A model generated the notes under the pieces. It saw only the letters and a list, made by a program, of their open reading frames with translations. It was not told the DNA's origin and ran no database searches. Position numbers and translations under genes: made by a program. A stretch of 64,000 nt of DNA from Oxalobacteraceae bacterium (GTDB lineage Bacteria > Pseudomonadota > Gammaproteobacteria > Burkholderiales > Burkholderiaceae_D), in assembly GCA_021298555.1 (NCBI GenBank), contig JAJTGE010000002.1, positions 1 to 64,000 on the forward strand, in the 5' to 3' direction. Shown piece by piece: positions 41,927 through 52,136 of this stretch; position 1 is the first letter of the stretch, and the number at the start of each line of letters is the position of its first letter.

Positions 41927-43027
41927 TCACAGTGCAATCTGGTGGCGATACCACTCGTGAAAATGCTGCATGCCATCTTCCATGGGTGACTGATAAGGAC
42001 CGATTTCATTCACACCACGATCAACCAGAATACGGCGTCCAGCGTCCATGCGCAGCGCAATTTCATCATCCTCAGCGCAGGTTTCCATATAGGCTGCGCG
42101 TTCTGCTTCAACAAAGCTGCGCTCAAACAGAACAATATCTTCAGGATAGTAAAACTCAACCACGTTGGTGGTTTTTTGTGGACCTTTAGGCCATAACGTA
42201 GAGACCACCAGCACATGGGGATACCACTCCACCATGACGTTGGGGTAGAGAGTGAGCCAGATAGCTCCGTAGGGTGGGATTTCACCACTGCGATAACGCA
42301 TTACTTCTTGATGCCATTTTTCGTACACACTAGAACCCGGTTTTTTTAAAGCCGCATTCACACCTACGGTTTGCACGCTGTAGCCTTTACCCAGTTCCCA
42401 TTTCAGATCACGGCACTCGACAAAATTGCCTAATCCGGGATGAAAGGGTTCAACGTGATAATCTTCAAGATACACTTCGATGAAAGTTTTCCAGTTGTAG
42501 TCACACTCATGGACTTCAACATGATCAAGCATATACCCATCGAAATTCAGATCTTTAGTGACGCCCAGATTTTTTAGTACGCTAGCGACATTAAAACCAT
42601 TGTTTTCGAACAGTAAGCCGTTCCAGTTTTGCAGTTCATAACTGGACAGATTAAGACAAGGCGTTTCGCCGAAGTGCGGCGCACCGATTAATTCGCCTTT
42701 CAGATCGTAAGTCCAGCGATGCAGTGGGCAAATAATGCTGCTGGCATTTCCGCGACCTGATAGCATTTTTGCTTGACGATGACGACATACGTTCGACAGC
42801 AACTGTATACCTTGTGCATCGCGAGTAAGTAGGCGGCCGTCATTCTCCCATAGAAGAGATGCGTAGTCGCCTACGTTAGGAACCATCAATTCATGGCCTA
42901 TGTATTGCGGGCCCTGTTTGAACAACTGACGGATTTCTTGATTTAGCAGCGTGTCATCAAAGTACACGTTTACTGGTAGTTGCGCGTTTGATCGCGCGAG
43001 TCTAGAGAGACTGGCCAGATCGGACAT
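41927..43027 (-). CDS. Rieske-type aromatic ring-hydroxylating oxygenase, alpha subunit family
   Basis: About 366 residues from the ATG at 43027 (a TTG at 43054 is the only longer option). The Rieske 2Fe-2S motif is Cys81-x-His83 ... Cys100-x2-His103 (CRHRQAK, CPLHRW). The mononuclear iron site is DYHVEPFHPGLG with His191 and His196. No beta subunit, ferredoxin or reductase gene is adjacent, so electron donors and substrate are unknown. It is followed by the EamA transporter. Confidence 0.9.
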   Translation of the reverse strand: MSDLASLSRLARSNAQLPVNVYFDDTLLNQEIRQLFKQGPQYIGHELMVPNVGDYASLLWENDGRLLTRDAQGIQLLSNVCRHRQAKMLSGRGNASSIICPLHRWTYDLKGELIGAPHFGETPCLNLSSYELQNWNGLLFENNGFNVASVLKNLGVTKDLNFDGYMLDHVEVHECDYNWKTFIEVYLEDYHVEPFHPGLGNFVECRDLKWELGKGYSVQTVGVNAALKKPGSSVYEKWHQEVMRYRSGEIPPYGAIWLTLYPNVMVEWYPHVLVVSTLWPKGPQKTTNVVEFYYPEDIVLFERSFVEAERAAYMETCAEDDEIALRMDAGRRILVDRGVNEIGPYQSPMEDGMQHFHEWYRHQIAL

Positions 43028-43438
43028 CCCCACCCCCAAATTAATTTGCACCAACCTAAGAGAGAAATAATCCGCAAAAAACGTTTCGACTTAGTTTTAG
43101 AAACTTAGTTTTAAAAATTGTAAATCGAGAAGTAATTTTTTGGACGAAGCGATAATTATACGCATGCCGCGTAAGATTACAAAGAGTAAAGTGGATACCT
43201 ATATTTTTAAAGCCATACGTCGTTCGATGTTTCTGCAGTCGCAGCGACTTTGCGCAAATTACACGATGCATATGCGTAAAAAAGGGTAGCCCCAGCGTTA
43301 TGTAGCCTATTTAGTTACGAGTAATGTGCAATTCTGTTTTGACAACCTTATCTATTTGCGATTCGCTAATATTGTTCAACCGGGTTTACAAGTAAGTGAT
43401 TGCACTAAAATAGATACATCCGAACGTGAGAATCACCA
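43028..43438. other. Gene-free region between the Rieske oxygenase and xseB
   Basis: About 410 A+T-rich bases. A short direct repeat ACTTAGTTTTA occurs at 43089-43099 and 43103-43113. A weak promoter-like pair (TTTACA near 43385, TAAAAT about 15 bases later) precedes xseB. A 71-codon minus-strand frame here has no ribosome site and is probably chance. I see no RNA gene. Confidence 0.5.
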
Positions 43439-43696
43439 ATGCCAAAAAAACCTGCCCCTGAACAACCTAGTGCCTCTTTTGAGCAGGCCATGGCCGAGTT
43501 GGAACAGCTCGTTGCAAAGATGGAATCAGGTGAATTACCTCTTGAGGCCTCGGTTGCTGCCTATCAACGCGGCTCTGAGCTAGTTAAATATTGCGCTGCT
43601 CAACTTGAGCGCGTGGAGCGACAAGTCAAAGTATTGGAGGGCGATATGCTTAAGCCTTTCGCTACAGATCAGGAAGACGAGGACGACGACGAATGA
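43439..43696 (+). CDS. xseB: Exodeoxyribonuclease VII small subunit
   Basis: 85 residues. Core helical pair SFEQAMAELEQLVAKMESGE and LPLEASVAAYQRGSELVKYC is the family signature; the acidic tail DQEDEDDDE is common. It binds XseA (not in the window). Its stop overlaps the ispA start as ATGA, so the two are translationally coupled. Confidence 0.95.
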   Translation: MPKKPAPEQPSASFEQAMAELEQLVAKMESGELPLEASVAAYQRGSELVKYCAAQLERVERQVKVLEGDMLKPFATDQEDEDDDE

Positions 43697-44580
43697 GGGA
43701 GGATTTCACCGGTTGGTGTAAAACTGTCCAGTCGCAGATGGAGGCAGCGCTACTTTCACATTTGCCAGCGACCTCGTTGGTACCGCATACGTTGCACGAG
43801 GCTATGCAGTATGCCGTGCTTGGTGGTGGAAAACGCATCAGACCTTTACTTGCGTTTGCAGCAGGCGAATTATTCGATGCATTACCCGATGGCATAGAGC
43901 GCGCCGCATGTGCGGTTGAAATGATTCATGCATATTCGTTAGTGCATGACGACATGCCGTGCATGGACGATGATGATCTGCGGCGCGGAAAACCCACGGT
44001 ACATAAAAAATACGATGAAGCTACCGCCTTACTGGTAGGCGACGCATTGCAGTCGCAAGCATTTGAACTCATTGCAGGTGGTACTCTGGACGCAGAGCGT
44101 AAAGTAGTCATGATTAGCCGTCTTGCGCGGGCTGCTGGCTCGCTAGGCATGTGTGGTGGTCAGGCGATAGATTTGGATTCCGTTGGTATATCCCTTACAC
44201 GCCAAGCTTTGGAGCAGATGCATCGATTAAAAACGGGTGCTTTGCTTGAGGCTTCGGTGATGTTGGGCGCATTAGCAGGTAAATCATTGCTGGATAACGA
44301 GGAGTTAGCCTTGCGCACTTATTCATCAGCTATAGGGCTAGCGTTTCAAGTGGTGGATGACATTCTTGACGCGACTGCTGACTCAGCTACCTTGGGTAAA
44401 ACAGCGGGTAAAGATGCCGCCAGCAACAAGCCCACTTATGTGTCCATACTTGGGTTGAACGAGTCGCTTGCTCTCGCTGAGAAGTTACGGCAGGATGCCC
44501 ATGAAGCTTTATTGCTATTTGGCGACGCAGCAATGAGATTGCGAGAGCTTGCCGACCTGATCGTGCAAAGAAAAACCTGA
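43693..44580 (+). CDS. ispA: Farnesyl diphosphate synthase
   Basis: 295 residues. Short-chain prenyl transferase with the first aspartate motif DDMPCMDDDD (86-95), the second DDILDAT, GGGKRIRP and GGQAIDLDSVG. Supplies farnesyl-PP for ubiquinone (coq7 and ubiA in this window), undecaprenyl-PP and hopanoids. Second gene of xseB-ispA-dxs. Confidence 0.95.
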   Translation: MREDFTGWCKTVQSQMEAALLSHLPATSLVPHTLHEAMQYAVLGGGKRIRPLLAFAAGELFDALPDGIERAACAVEMIHAYSLVHDDMPCMDDDDLRRGKPTVHKKYDEATALLVGDALQSQAFELIAGGTLDAERKVVMISRLARAAGSLGMCGGQAIDLDSVGISLTRQALEQMHRLKTGALLEASVMLGALAGKSLLDNEELALRTYSSAIGLAFQVVDDILDATADSATLGKTAGKDAASNKPTYVSILGLNESLALAEKLRQDAHEALLLFGDAAMRLRELADLIVQRKT

Positions 44581-44719
44581 TGAAGCACTGCTTACATAAA
44601 AACAAGACCTTCTCGACTAATGTATCGAATTTAGCCCGTTGAATCACATGGCCCCGAGTCGCACTGCTGCGCAGGCTAGCCATAAAATTCACAATAAATC
44701 AGCATGACCCTGAACCACT

Positions 44720-46588
44720 ATGAAAATTTTACAAAAAATTAACGATCCTTTTGATGTGCGTGCACTTACGCGCCCCGAGCTTTCCACGCTGGCTGATGAA
44801 TTGCGCACATATTTGCTTGAGTCAGTAGCTCAGACGGGCGGCCACTTGTCGTCGAATCTGGGTACTGTTGAACTCACCATCGCGTTGCATTATGTATTTA
44901 ATACTCCCGAAGATCGTATTGTTTGGGATGTCGGGCATCAAACCTACCCTCATAAAATACTCACGGGTCGGCGTGATCGTATGGCCTCCTTGCGCCAGCA
45001 AGATGGCTTGTCAGGTTTTCCACGTCGCGTGGAAAGTGTTTACGACACCTTTGGAACTGCGCATTCATCGACTTCCATTTCAGCAGCTTTAGGCATGGCA
45101 CTGGCAGCGCGTACCAAGGGTGAAAAGCGTCACTCTATCGCCGTCATTGGTGATGGTGCAATGACCGCTGGTATGGCCTTTGAAGCACTCAATAATGTGG
45201 GTGTGTATGAAGACATCAAAATGTTGGTGGTATTAAATGACAACGACATGTCTATCTCCCCACCTGTCGGTGCGCTGAATCGCTATCTAGCGCGGCTCAT
45301 GTCTGGAAAATTTTATGCGGCGGCCAAAAGCATGGGCAAATCTATTTTGCCGCCTTCCATGCGCGAACTCGCAAAACGTTTTGAAGAACATGCCAAAGGC
45401 ATGTTAGTGCCAGCCACTCTGTTTGAAGAATTTGGGCTTAACTACATCGGTCCTATCGATGGTCACGATCTTGAATCGCTGATTCCTACTTTACAGAATC
45501 TCAAGAACCTAGAAGGCCCACAGTTTTTGCATGTGGTGACGAAAAAAGGGCAAGGCTACAAACTCGCCGAAGCCGATCCTATTTTGTATCACGGACCGGG
45601 CAAATTTAATCCTAGCGAAGGCATCAAACCTGCAGCCGCCGGAAAAAAGACCTACACCCAAGTCTTTGGTGATTGGTTGTGCGACATGGCCGAACATGAT
45701 GAAAAATTAGTCGCTATCACACCCGCTATGCGCGAAGGTTCTGGCATGGTGAAGTTTGAGCAGAAATTCCCTGACCGTTACTACGATGTAGGTATTGCAG
45801 AACAACATGCGGTGACGTTTGCAGGTGGTATGGCTTGTGAGGGTTTAAAACCCGTAGTAGCGATTTACTCAACCTTTCTACAACGTGGTTACGATCAGTT
45901 GATACACGATGTCGCTTTGCAAAATCTGGATGTAACCTTCGCACTAGATCGCGCCGGCCTCGTGGGCGCCGATGGTGCTACCCATGCAGGTAATTACGAT
46001 ATGGCGTATTTACGTTGCATACCGAATATGGTGGTCATGGCAGCGAGCGATGAAAACGAGTGCCGCAAAATGCTCACTACAGCGTATCAGTATCCCGGCC
46101 CAGCAGCGGTACGTTATCCCCGCGGTGCAGGTATAGGTGCTGCGATAGATTCCGAATTAAGCAGTATTGAGATAGGCAAGGGTGAGATTCGCCGCCAGGG
46201 AAAAAACGTAGCAATACTGGCTTTTGGCACCATGCTTGTACCTTCACTCAAAGCTGGCGAAACACTGAATGCTACGGTGGTTAACATGCGTTTTATCAAG
46301 CCATTAGATACCGTACTAGTTGCTGAACTAGCCGCAAATCATGATTTGATAGTGACAGTTGAAGAAGGTAGCGTCATGGGTGGCGCAGGTTCCGCTGTTG
46401 CCGAAGCACTAGCCGCAGCGGGCATAGTCAAACCATTACTGCAATTGGGCTTGCCTGATAAATTTATTGATCATGGCGATGCGCCACAATTACTTGCTCA
46501 ATGCGGTTTAGATGCAGCAGGCATTACCGCATCAGTGAATCAACGTTTAAACACAGTTGAACTACGATTAGTGGCTAATAGTCGCTGA
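44720..46588 (+). CDS. dxs: 1-deoxy-D-xylulose-5-phosphate synthase
   Basis: 622 residues. Thiamine-diphosphate enzyme that opens the MEP isoprenoid pathway and supplies DXP to ThiG. Motifs: [19 protein letters not shown], ThDP-binding [16 protein letters not shown], and the transketolase segment [19 protein letters not shown]. Complete. It follows ispA by 139 bases. Its own cofactor comes from the thi operon at 23 kb. Confidence 0.97.
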   Translation: MKILQKINDPFDVRALTRPELSTLADELRTYLLESVAQTGGHLSSNLGTVELTIALHYVFNTPEDRIVWDVGHQTYPHKILTGRRDRMASLRQQDGLSGFPRRVESVYDTFGTAHSSTSISAALGMALAARTKGEKRHSIAVIGDGAMTAGMAFEALNNVGVYEDIKMLVVLNDNDMSISPPVGALNRYLARLMSGKFYAAAKSMGKSILPPSMRELAKRFEEHAKGMLVPATLFEEFGLNYIGPIDGHDLESLIPTLQNLKNLEGPQFLHVVTKKGQGYKLAEADPILYHGPGKFNPSEGIKPAAAGKKTYTQVFGDWLCDMAEHDEKLVAITPAMREGSGMVKFEQKFPDRYYDVGIAEQHAVTFAGGMACEGLKPVVAIYSTFLQRGYDQLIHDVALQNLDVTFALDRAGLVGADGATHAGNYDMAYLRCIPNMVVMAASDENECRKMLTTAYQYPGPAAVRYPRGAGIGAAIDSELSSIEIGKGEIRRQGKNVAILAFGTMLVPSLKAGETLNATVVNMRFIKPLDTVLVAELAANHDLIVTVEEGSVMGGAGSAVAEALAAAGIVKPLLQLGLPDKFIDHGDAPQLLAQCGLDAAGITASVNQRLNTVELRLVANSR

Positions 46589-46631
46589 CAAAATTAGCGG
46601 CGTGCATTATGTAGGTAAGTCGCTATTTTGT
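46588..46631. terminator. Possible hairpin between convergent dxs and ThiF genes
   Basis: ACAAAATTAGCG (46588-46599) can pair with CGCTATTTTGT (46621-46631) with one bulged base and a 21-base loop. No clear T-run follows. Position between two convergent genes fits termination; weak. Confidence 0.35.
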
Positions 46632-46651
46632 TCTATTTATCAAATCGGTTT

Positions 46652-47941
46652 CTAAACACTAGGCCTAGGAATAATTAATTTTTCTAAAGGCAGACGCAGT
46701 GCCCGAGCTGTTGGTGTAGGCCCAAATCCCAGCCGTCCTACCCAAACGACACGATCAGTATCGGTGTCAATAATTTTCTCTAGCTTGTGTCGTACTGATG
46801 CTGCTTCCTGGCGCTGATCGGTTAGTGTTGTGAATACTACATTCTCGCTTACATAGCGCGCAAATATGGGAATAGTCATTTCTGGTTGCTGCCACAAATG
46901 TAGTTTTGTAGCTGTCAGCCATACGCGCTGTACGGCTTTACCGATATCAATAAAATCGTCGTCGGTTTGTGGTTTTTGATTGCGCAACATAATCATATGT
47001 GCGCCACAGGCAAGTGCTGTCCAGCCGTCCAATGATAGCGAGGTAGTCCATGCTGCACCAATATAACGATTTAAAAAATGCACGCGCTCCCAACTACTGA
47101 GTACCGCACGCATAATTTTTTGTATGGGATTCGTATTTCCCATGGGTAGCCAGGTACGTTTAAATTTTCCTAAATAGGCATCGAAGTGAAGTCCATGGGG
47201 TGCGTAAGTTAGTTTCCCTCGGCCTAGCAAAACTTTAATAGCTTCAGTTGCTGCAATGCCAGCACACAGGTAGCAAGCCATAGCCGTCGATGGTCCGGCA
47301 CCTTTTTCAAAATTAACTTGGCGAGGATCAGCAAGGTAGCGATGCATTAATGACGGTGCAAGGCCGGCTAAAAACAGCAATGCTTTTTCTGAGTTGTGAT
47401 GGTTTTTCCACCGAAAATAGGTTTTGAAATCCATTTCTCCTGGCATGAAACATAACCAAGCAACCCCCCCCATGCCTAGCGGTGCGGCTGTGATTGCAGG
47501 GATTCTTAATTCCGCACAAGCAGCAAATGTTTTTTCGCGTATGTCGAAGGCAAAAAAATCGAGTCCGTCTATGTATATATCGACTCCCTCAAAGAAATCG
47601 TTTAGTACGTTATCGCTTAACCCCTGCCCATAGATTTCTATTTTGGCGGTTGGGTTAATAGCCTGTGCCATAGCCGCCATCGTGTCGCATTTGGATAAAT
47701 TTACTGTGGCGAGAGTTGCGCCTGCTTGACGATTAAAATTTGCTAGCTCGAAATGATCGTAATCTGCAATACGAAACTTACCTACACCCATACGTGCGAG
47801 TGCCAATAAATAATGACCACCCACTCCACCCATTCCACCAATAGCTACGGTGGCATACCGTAACCGCAATTGTTCGGCTTCAGTTATCCATCCCAAGTTA
47901 CGCCTAAAGGCTTGGGAATAATTAAACATGGGATGATGCAT
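46652..47941 (-). CDS. ThiF-family adenylyltransferase fused to a partial nitroreductase-like domain
   Basis: 429 residues. The N-terminal 280 residues are an E1/MoeB/ThiF-type adenylating domain: AIGGMGGVGGHYLLALARMG nucleotide loop, ADYDHFELANFNRQ, and the Asp in YIDGLDFF. The remainder resembles only the C-terminal half of a nitroreductase: DIGKAVQRVWLTATKLHLW ... VGRLGFGPTPTARALRLPLE. ThiF/nitroreductase fusions of larger size are known; here the N-terminal, FMN-phosphate-binding part of the second domain is not visible. It lies 50 bases after the FeeM-like pseudogene on the same strand, suggesting a joint role in making or modifying an acyl-amino-acid-like product. Function unproven. Confidence 0.78.
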   Translation of the reverse strand: MHHPMFNYSQAFRRNLGWITEAEQLRLRYATVAIGGMGGVGGHYLLALARMGVGKFRIADYDHFELANFNRQAGATLATVNLSKCDTMAAMAQAINPTAKIEIYGQGLSDNVLNDFFEGVDIYIDGLDFFAFDIREKTFAACAELRIPAITAAPLGMGGVAWLCFMPGEMDFKTYFRWKNHHNSEKALLFLAGLAPSLMHRYLADPRQVNFEKGAGPSTAMACYLCAGIAATEAIKVLLGRGKLTYAPHGLHFDAYLGKFKRTWLPMGNTNPIQKIMRAVLSSWERVHFLNRYIGAAWTTSLSLDGWTALACGAHMIMLRNQKPQTDDDFIDIGKAVQRVWLTATKLHLWQQPEMTIPIFARYVSENVVFTTLTDQRQEAASVRHKLEKIIDTDTDRVVWVGRLGFGPTPTARALRLPLEKLIIPRPSV

Positions 47942-47991
47942 TTCGTTGCGTGTAGCTGTTTAGAATTTGGTATGGTTATGTTGAATAAAAG

Positions 47992-48849
47992 TCATTCGAC
48001 CTTGATTCCTTCCACGTCTTCCCAGGGGATAAAATTACGTACAAAGCGTCGTACTGCCACGGGCAGTAAATCACTCGGGTAACTTGCTCTAAATGGCTGT
48101 TGCCATTCAAGTTTGATTAATCTCCAAAGATGAGGCCAATCACAACCAAGAAACGCTGAGGGTTGATTGACTCGCTCGCACCAGCTGTTCTCAACAAGTA
48201 CTACAAAGCCTAGATTTTTCCAGTAACTGGTATGTCGAGGATTAACCTCGATAACTAGGTAGGGTCGGTAATCCAAAAAATAACTAGCGCACAGGGCAAT
48301 CAAGCTAAACAGTGCCGCTAGTACGACGCGACCCGAACTGTCTGTGAGTTCTGATGAGACTGTTAATCCGCTTAGTTCGATCAGACATTTACCTTCGCGA
48401 CGTAAAACGTTTGCGTAATTCTTATGATTTTGGTCTGAGCTAAGACCTAGACCTGGTCGGTCTAACATCAGCGAACAGGTGCCCGATGCCCGCCCACCTT
48501 TCATTGCCAGTAAGGTTAAGAGGCGGCTATTTAGTGTATTTGTTGAATTATCGATAAAGGCTGTATCGAATCCTAAGGATCAGTATCTGATACGCAGTAG
48601 ATCTGTCGCCTCGCGTTGCAGCTTGGGTGTATCTGCAATTTGGACAGTGACATTTTCAACAATATCGAGCCGTCGATTTCGAAATTTCTTTCGTCGCTCC
48701 GGAAGATGGAGTGGTCGAGCAGCCGTTGGGCTGGCGCATGATATGACCCCCACAAAGCGTGGAAGGGAAGCAGGCATGGGACTTAAGGACTGACGAGTCG
48801 ATAAATCAGGCTTAAGGAGGGAGGGTGTTTGTAGTAGCGTATCAGGCAT
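47992..48849 (-). pseudogene. FeeM-like N-acyl amino acid synthase, interrupted by one stop codon
   Basis: The frame runs from ATG 48849 to 47992 (286 codons) with a single in-frame TGA at 48580-48582. The upstream part has VTVQIADTPKLQREATDLLR, and after the TGA the same frame continues LGFDTAFIDNSTNTLNSRLL, then GTCSLMLD, CLIELSGLTV, LVIEVNPRHTSYWKNLGF and RVNQPSAFL, the GNAT-like pattern of FeeM acyltransferases. Family members often have a Tyr-x-Trp segment at the stop position, so TGG to TGA is the simplest explanation. The 3' part could restart at ATG 48504 but would lack the N-terminal fold. The adjacent ThiF gene is intact. Confidence 0.68.
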
Positions 48850-48926
48850 GCATACTGAGTAGCCACTTGGTACAAGCAGTTCCTAGCGCAATGCACTAAC
48901 TCAGTCTATCCCCGGCATGGTACATG

Positions 48927-49481
48927 TCAGGGTTGATTACGACCTTTTTCCCACAGCACATCTGTACCACCGGCGAAGCGATTTAATACGCGCGATAAAA
49001 CAAACATTAAATCCGAGAGTCGGTTGACGAATTGTCGCGGTTGAGGATTTATTGATTCTGCTTTGCCTAGCGAAACGATAGAGCGCTCTGCACGGCGGCA
49101 GACAGTTCGGCATATATGCGCTTGAGCAGCCGCGCGTGAACCGGCGGGGAGTATGAATTCAGACAGGGGAGGCAACGTAGCGTTGTACTTTGCCAGTAAT
49201 TCATCCAGCCTGAGTACTTGCGCATCTTGAATCAATGTAAAACCCGGAATACAGAGTTCGCCACCCAAATCAAACAGATCGTGCTGTATGGTTACTAATT
49301 CATGACGCAATTCGTCGGGTAATGCTTCGCACAGCAAAACGCCGATGTGAGAGTTTAGCTCATCAACATCGCCCATTGCCTGAACTCTCAGCGCGTCTTT
49401 GTCTGTGCGGCTGCCATCGCCTAGGCCCGTGGTGCCGTCGTCGCCGGTGCGCGTAGCTATTTTGGAAAGTCTGTGTCCCAT
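48927..49481 (-). CDS. Cob(I)yrinic acid a,c-diamide adenosyltransferase, PduO type
   Basis: 184 residues. ATP-binding TRTGDDGTTGLGDGSR at the N terminus, DVDELNSHIG, RAERSIVSL and NRLSDLMFVLSRVLN at the C terminus identify the PduO family, which transfers adenosyl to cobalamin. No cobalamin-dependent enzyme is in the window. Single gene, divergent from the FAD oxidase. Confidence 0.94.
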   Translation of the reverse strand: MGHRLSKIATRTGDDGTTGLGDGSRTDKDALRVQAMGDVDELNSHIGVLLCEALPDELRHELVTIQHDLFDLGGELCIPGFTLIQDAQVLRLDELLAKYNATLPPLSEFILPAGSRAAAQAHICRTVCRRAERSIVSLGKAESINPQPRQFVNRLSDLMFVLSRVLNRFAGGTDVLWEKGRNQP

Positions 49482-49623
49482 ATTTATAAAAATTGATAAC
49501 TAAGTGGCGCGAGCATACGTGAATTTGATTAGGGCTGCCTGCTAAAGAAAAAATCAGCCTGCCTGACGGGTCTACCAGAGTTATGTCCCGAGAGTACAAT
49601 ACACCCCATTGCGGAGATGTCTG

Positions 49624-51033
49624 ATGAATCAACCTGTCCCACCGAACGCGCTAAGGCGCGCTATGCCGTCCGAGCTACTCGCTGCTCTGCGTGAGCACTT
49701 TGGCGATCGCTTGTCCACAACTAAGGCCATGTGTGAACATCATGGACGCGATGAATCGTCCTACGATCCCATGTTGCCAGATGCCGTGGTGTTTGCTCAT
49801 TCCACCGACGATGTGGCAAAAGCTGTCGCGCTATGTAATCACTATCATTTTCCTATCATTGCCTATGGCACGGGTACATCACTGGAAGGCCATATTTTGG
49901 CGCTGCAAGGTGGTTTGACTATCGATCTTTCGCAGATGAACCGTATGGTTGCGGTAAACGCAGAAGACCTTACCGTTACAGTGCAGCCCGGAGTCACACG
50001 CAAACAATTAAATGTTGAGATCAAAGATACCGGACTATTTTTCCCGATTGATCCGGGTGCAGATGCATCTATAGGCGGTATGGCTGCAACGCGAGCTTCA
50101 GGCACCAATGCCGTGCGCTACGGCACCATGCGCGAAAATGTATTGGGTCTGACCGTAGTAACAGCGCAAGGCAAAATTATCAAGACAGGTACGCGCGCTA
50201 AAAAATCGTCAGCGGGCTACGATCTGACTCGCTTATTTGTTGGCAGTGAAGGAACCTTGGGCATTATTACCGAGGTCACACTCAAGATTTATCCTCTTCC
50301 GGAAGCCATATCAGCCGCTGTATGTTCATTTGAATCCATCGCTAACGCGGTTGACACAGTGATTCAGGCAATACAAATAGGCGTGCCATTAGCGCGCGTT
50401 GAATTTGTGGATGAAAACGGGGTTCGTGCGCTCAATAGCCATGACAAATTAACCCTGCCCGAAAAACCACTATTGCTGTTTGAATTTCATGGCAGCGAGC
50501 AGGGCGTAAAAGAACAAGCTGAAGTAGTTCAGCAAATCGCTGATGAGCATGGGGCGATAGGTTTTGAGTGGGCAACGCGTCCGGAAGATCGCACTCGGCT
50601 CTGGCAGGCGCGTCACAACGCGTATTTCGCCCTACTGCAATTGCGCCCGGGTTCGCGCGCTATCTCAACTGATTGCTGTGTGCCTATTTCGCGCTTAACG
50701 GAATGTCTGCTCGAAACCAAAGCGGATTGCGATCGTCAGAACCTTATCTATGGCATTGTTGGTCATGTGGGCGATGGAAATTTCCATGTCCAGATGCTGG
50801 TAGATCCTTCGGATCCTAGCGATATTGCCCGAGCAGAGGGCGTTAATGAGCGTATGGTGCATCGAGCTATTGCTATGGACGGCACTTGTACAGGTGAGCA
50901 CGGTATTGGATTGCACAAACTGGATTTTTTAATCCATGAAGCAGGTGAAGATGCCATCGATATGATGCGAACAATTAAGCATGCGCTCGATCCAAACAAT
51001 ATTTTTAATCCGGGTAAAGTCATCCGCTGGTGA
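49624..51033 (+). CDS. FAD-binding oxidase, D-lactate dehydrogenase / GlcD-like
   Basis: 469 residues from the ATG at 49624 (GGAGA 6 bases upstream). PCMH-type FAD domain (IIAYGTGTSLEGHIL, PGADASIGGMAATRASGTNA) and the C-terminal FAD-linked oxidase domain with the metal-binding VGHVGDGNFH and TGEHGIGLHK. Members oxidise D-2-hydroxy acids, most often D-lactate, and pass electrons to cytochrome or quinone. It is a paralog of glcD at 52.1 kb. The LysR regulator follows 29 bases later. Confidence 0.9.
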   Translation: MNQPVPPNALRRAMPSELLAALREHFGDRLSTTKAMCEHHGRDESSYDPMLPDAVVFAHSTDDVAKAVALCNHYHFPIIAYGTGTSLEGHILALQGGLTIDLSQMNRMVAVNAEDLTVTVQPGVTRKQLNVEIKDTGLFFPIDPGADASIGGMAATRASGTNAVRYGTMRENVLGLTVVTAQGKIIKTGTRAKKSSAGYDLTRLFVGSEGTLGIITEVTLKIYPLPEAISAAVCSFESIANAVDTVIQAIQIGVPLARVEFVDENGVRALNSHDKLTLPEKPLLLFEFHGSEQGVKEQAEVVQQIADEHGAIGFEWATRPEDRTRLWQARHNAYFALLQLRPGSRAISTDCCVPISRLTECLLETKADCDRQNLIYGIVGHVGDGNFHVQMLVDPSDPSDIARAEGVNERMVHRAIAMDGTCTGEHGIGLHKLDFLIHEAGEDAIDMMRTIKHALDPNNIFNPGKVIRW

Positions 51034-51062
51034 TCTTGTCTGATCGCTGAAACTTCTTATTT

Positions 51063-51950
51063 ATGGCAACACGAATTCCTCCGGTTCATGCGCTTTCAGC
51101 CTTTGAGGCTGCGGCGCGTCATGGTTCTTTTGCCTTAGCTGCCGAAGAGCTTTGTATTACACCCTCTGCGCTGTCTCACCGAATTCGACTACTAGAAGAA
51201 TTTGTAGGCGAGCGTTTATTCTTGCGCGATGGACGCAATGTTGGTTTGTCCGAATTTGGCAGACGTTATCTTGATGTGGTGCGTCAGGCACTGCGTACAC
51301 TCACAGATTTTCCTATGCCGCGTCGCGCGGCTTCAGTACAACCGCGCGTCAAACTGACATTGCCTCCGACATTTGCGCGCTATCTGCTGGTGCCTCGTTT
51401 AGCATCCTTTGCAGAACAGCATCCGGATATTGCGCTAGAAATTTATTTATCCGTTCCTTTGTATGATCTCTCCCTGGCTGAAAGTGATCTTGAAGTTCGG
51501 TTTGGACCAGGCAAATATCCTAACTTGCAATGTGAGAAGCTTTTTTCCGAGCCCACATTCGTTGTAGCCAGTCCTGAGTATTTAAAAAAAATTGAGCCAC
51601 TGAACACACCAGAAGATTTGCAAAAGGCCACACTGCTTCGGTCTGCGCTAGAACCCTGGCAACCTTGGTTCGAAGCCGTTGGTCTGGATTGGTCCGAGCC
51701 ATCCACAGGTTTGCGAGTGGATGATTTGGGGTTATTGCTAGAGATGGTCAAGCATGGCCATGGTGTGGGATTAACGCGAGAACATTTTGCACGCGACATG
51801 ATCGCCAGCGGAGAAATCGTTCGCCTGTTTGATATGAAAACGGCGACGCCGCCGCACGCGTATTACGTCGTTTATGAAAAGCAGGTGACAGAGCGTCCAG
51901 AGGTAGTAACCTTCCTACTATGGTTGCAGGAAACCTTTCTGCATGCCTGA
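51063..51950 (+). CDS. LysR-family regulator, GcvA-like
   Basis: 295 residues. N-terminal winged helix PPVHALSAFEAAARHGSFALAAEELCITPSALSHRIRLLEEF, then the substrate-binding fold. The PPVHAL...FEAAARHGSF opening is typical of the GcvA/AmpR-like subgroup. It lies between the lactate-type oxidase and glcDEF, all co-directional, so it is a reasonable regulator of 2-hydroxy acid oxidation; no operator was identified. Confidence 0.9.
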   Translation: MATRIPPVHALSAFEAAARHGSFALAAEELCITPSALSHRIRLLEEFVGERLFLRDGRNVGLSEFGRRYLDVVRQALRTLTDFPMPRRAASVQPRVKLTLPPTFARYLLVPRLASFAEQHPDIALEIYLSVPLYDLSLAESDLEVRFGPGKYPNLQCEKLFSEPTFVVASPEYLKKIEPLNTPEDLQKATLLRSALEPWQPWFEAVGLDWSEPSTGLRVDDLGLLLEMVKHGHGVGLTREHFARDMIASGEIVRLFDMKTATPPHAYYVVYEKQVTERPEVVTFLLWLQETFLHA

Positions 51951-52066
51951 TTCATTACGAATCATCTTGTCTCGATACCCACTGCATATATAAGCGCATC
52001 GCATCAGTAAAAACTTTCATCAGTTACCCCAAAGCTTTTCAGGGGAAACGCTGCCAATTCCCGGGT

Positions 52067-52096
52067 TTGACATCGTAGCTTTCGATACACTATAGC
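52067..52096 (+). promoter_or_regulatory. Likely promoter of glcDEF
   Basis: Consensus TTGACA (52067-52072), 18 bases, then TATAGC (52091-52096), 40 bases before the glcD ATG. A small hairpin CCCC...GGGG (about 52027-52045) lies just upstream and could end the LysR transcript. Confidence 0.6.
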
Positions 52097-52136
52097 CATT
52101 GATGTCACAAGCTCGCTTGTGCCCACAGGAACCCCT

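Noticed and set aside
43056-43271. Minus-strand 71-codon frame upstream of the Rieske gene
   Set aside because: Low-complexity A+T-rich sequence with no ribosome site and no family resemblance.
48580-48582. TGA recoded as tryptophan or selenocysteine
   Set aside because: Other genes in the window end in TGA normally, and I see no SECIS-like element after this one; a simple nonsense mutation is more likely.
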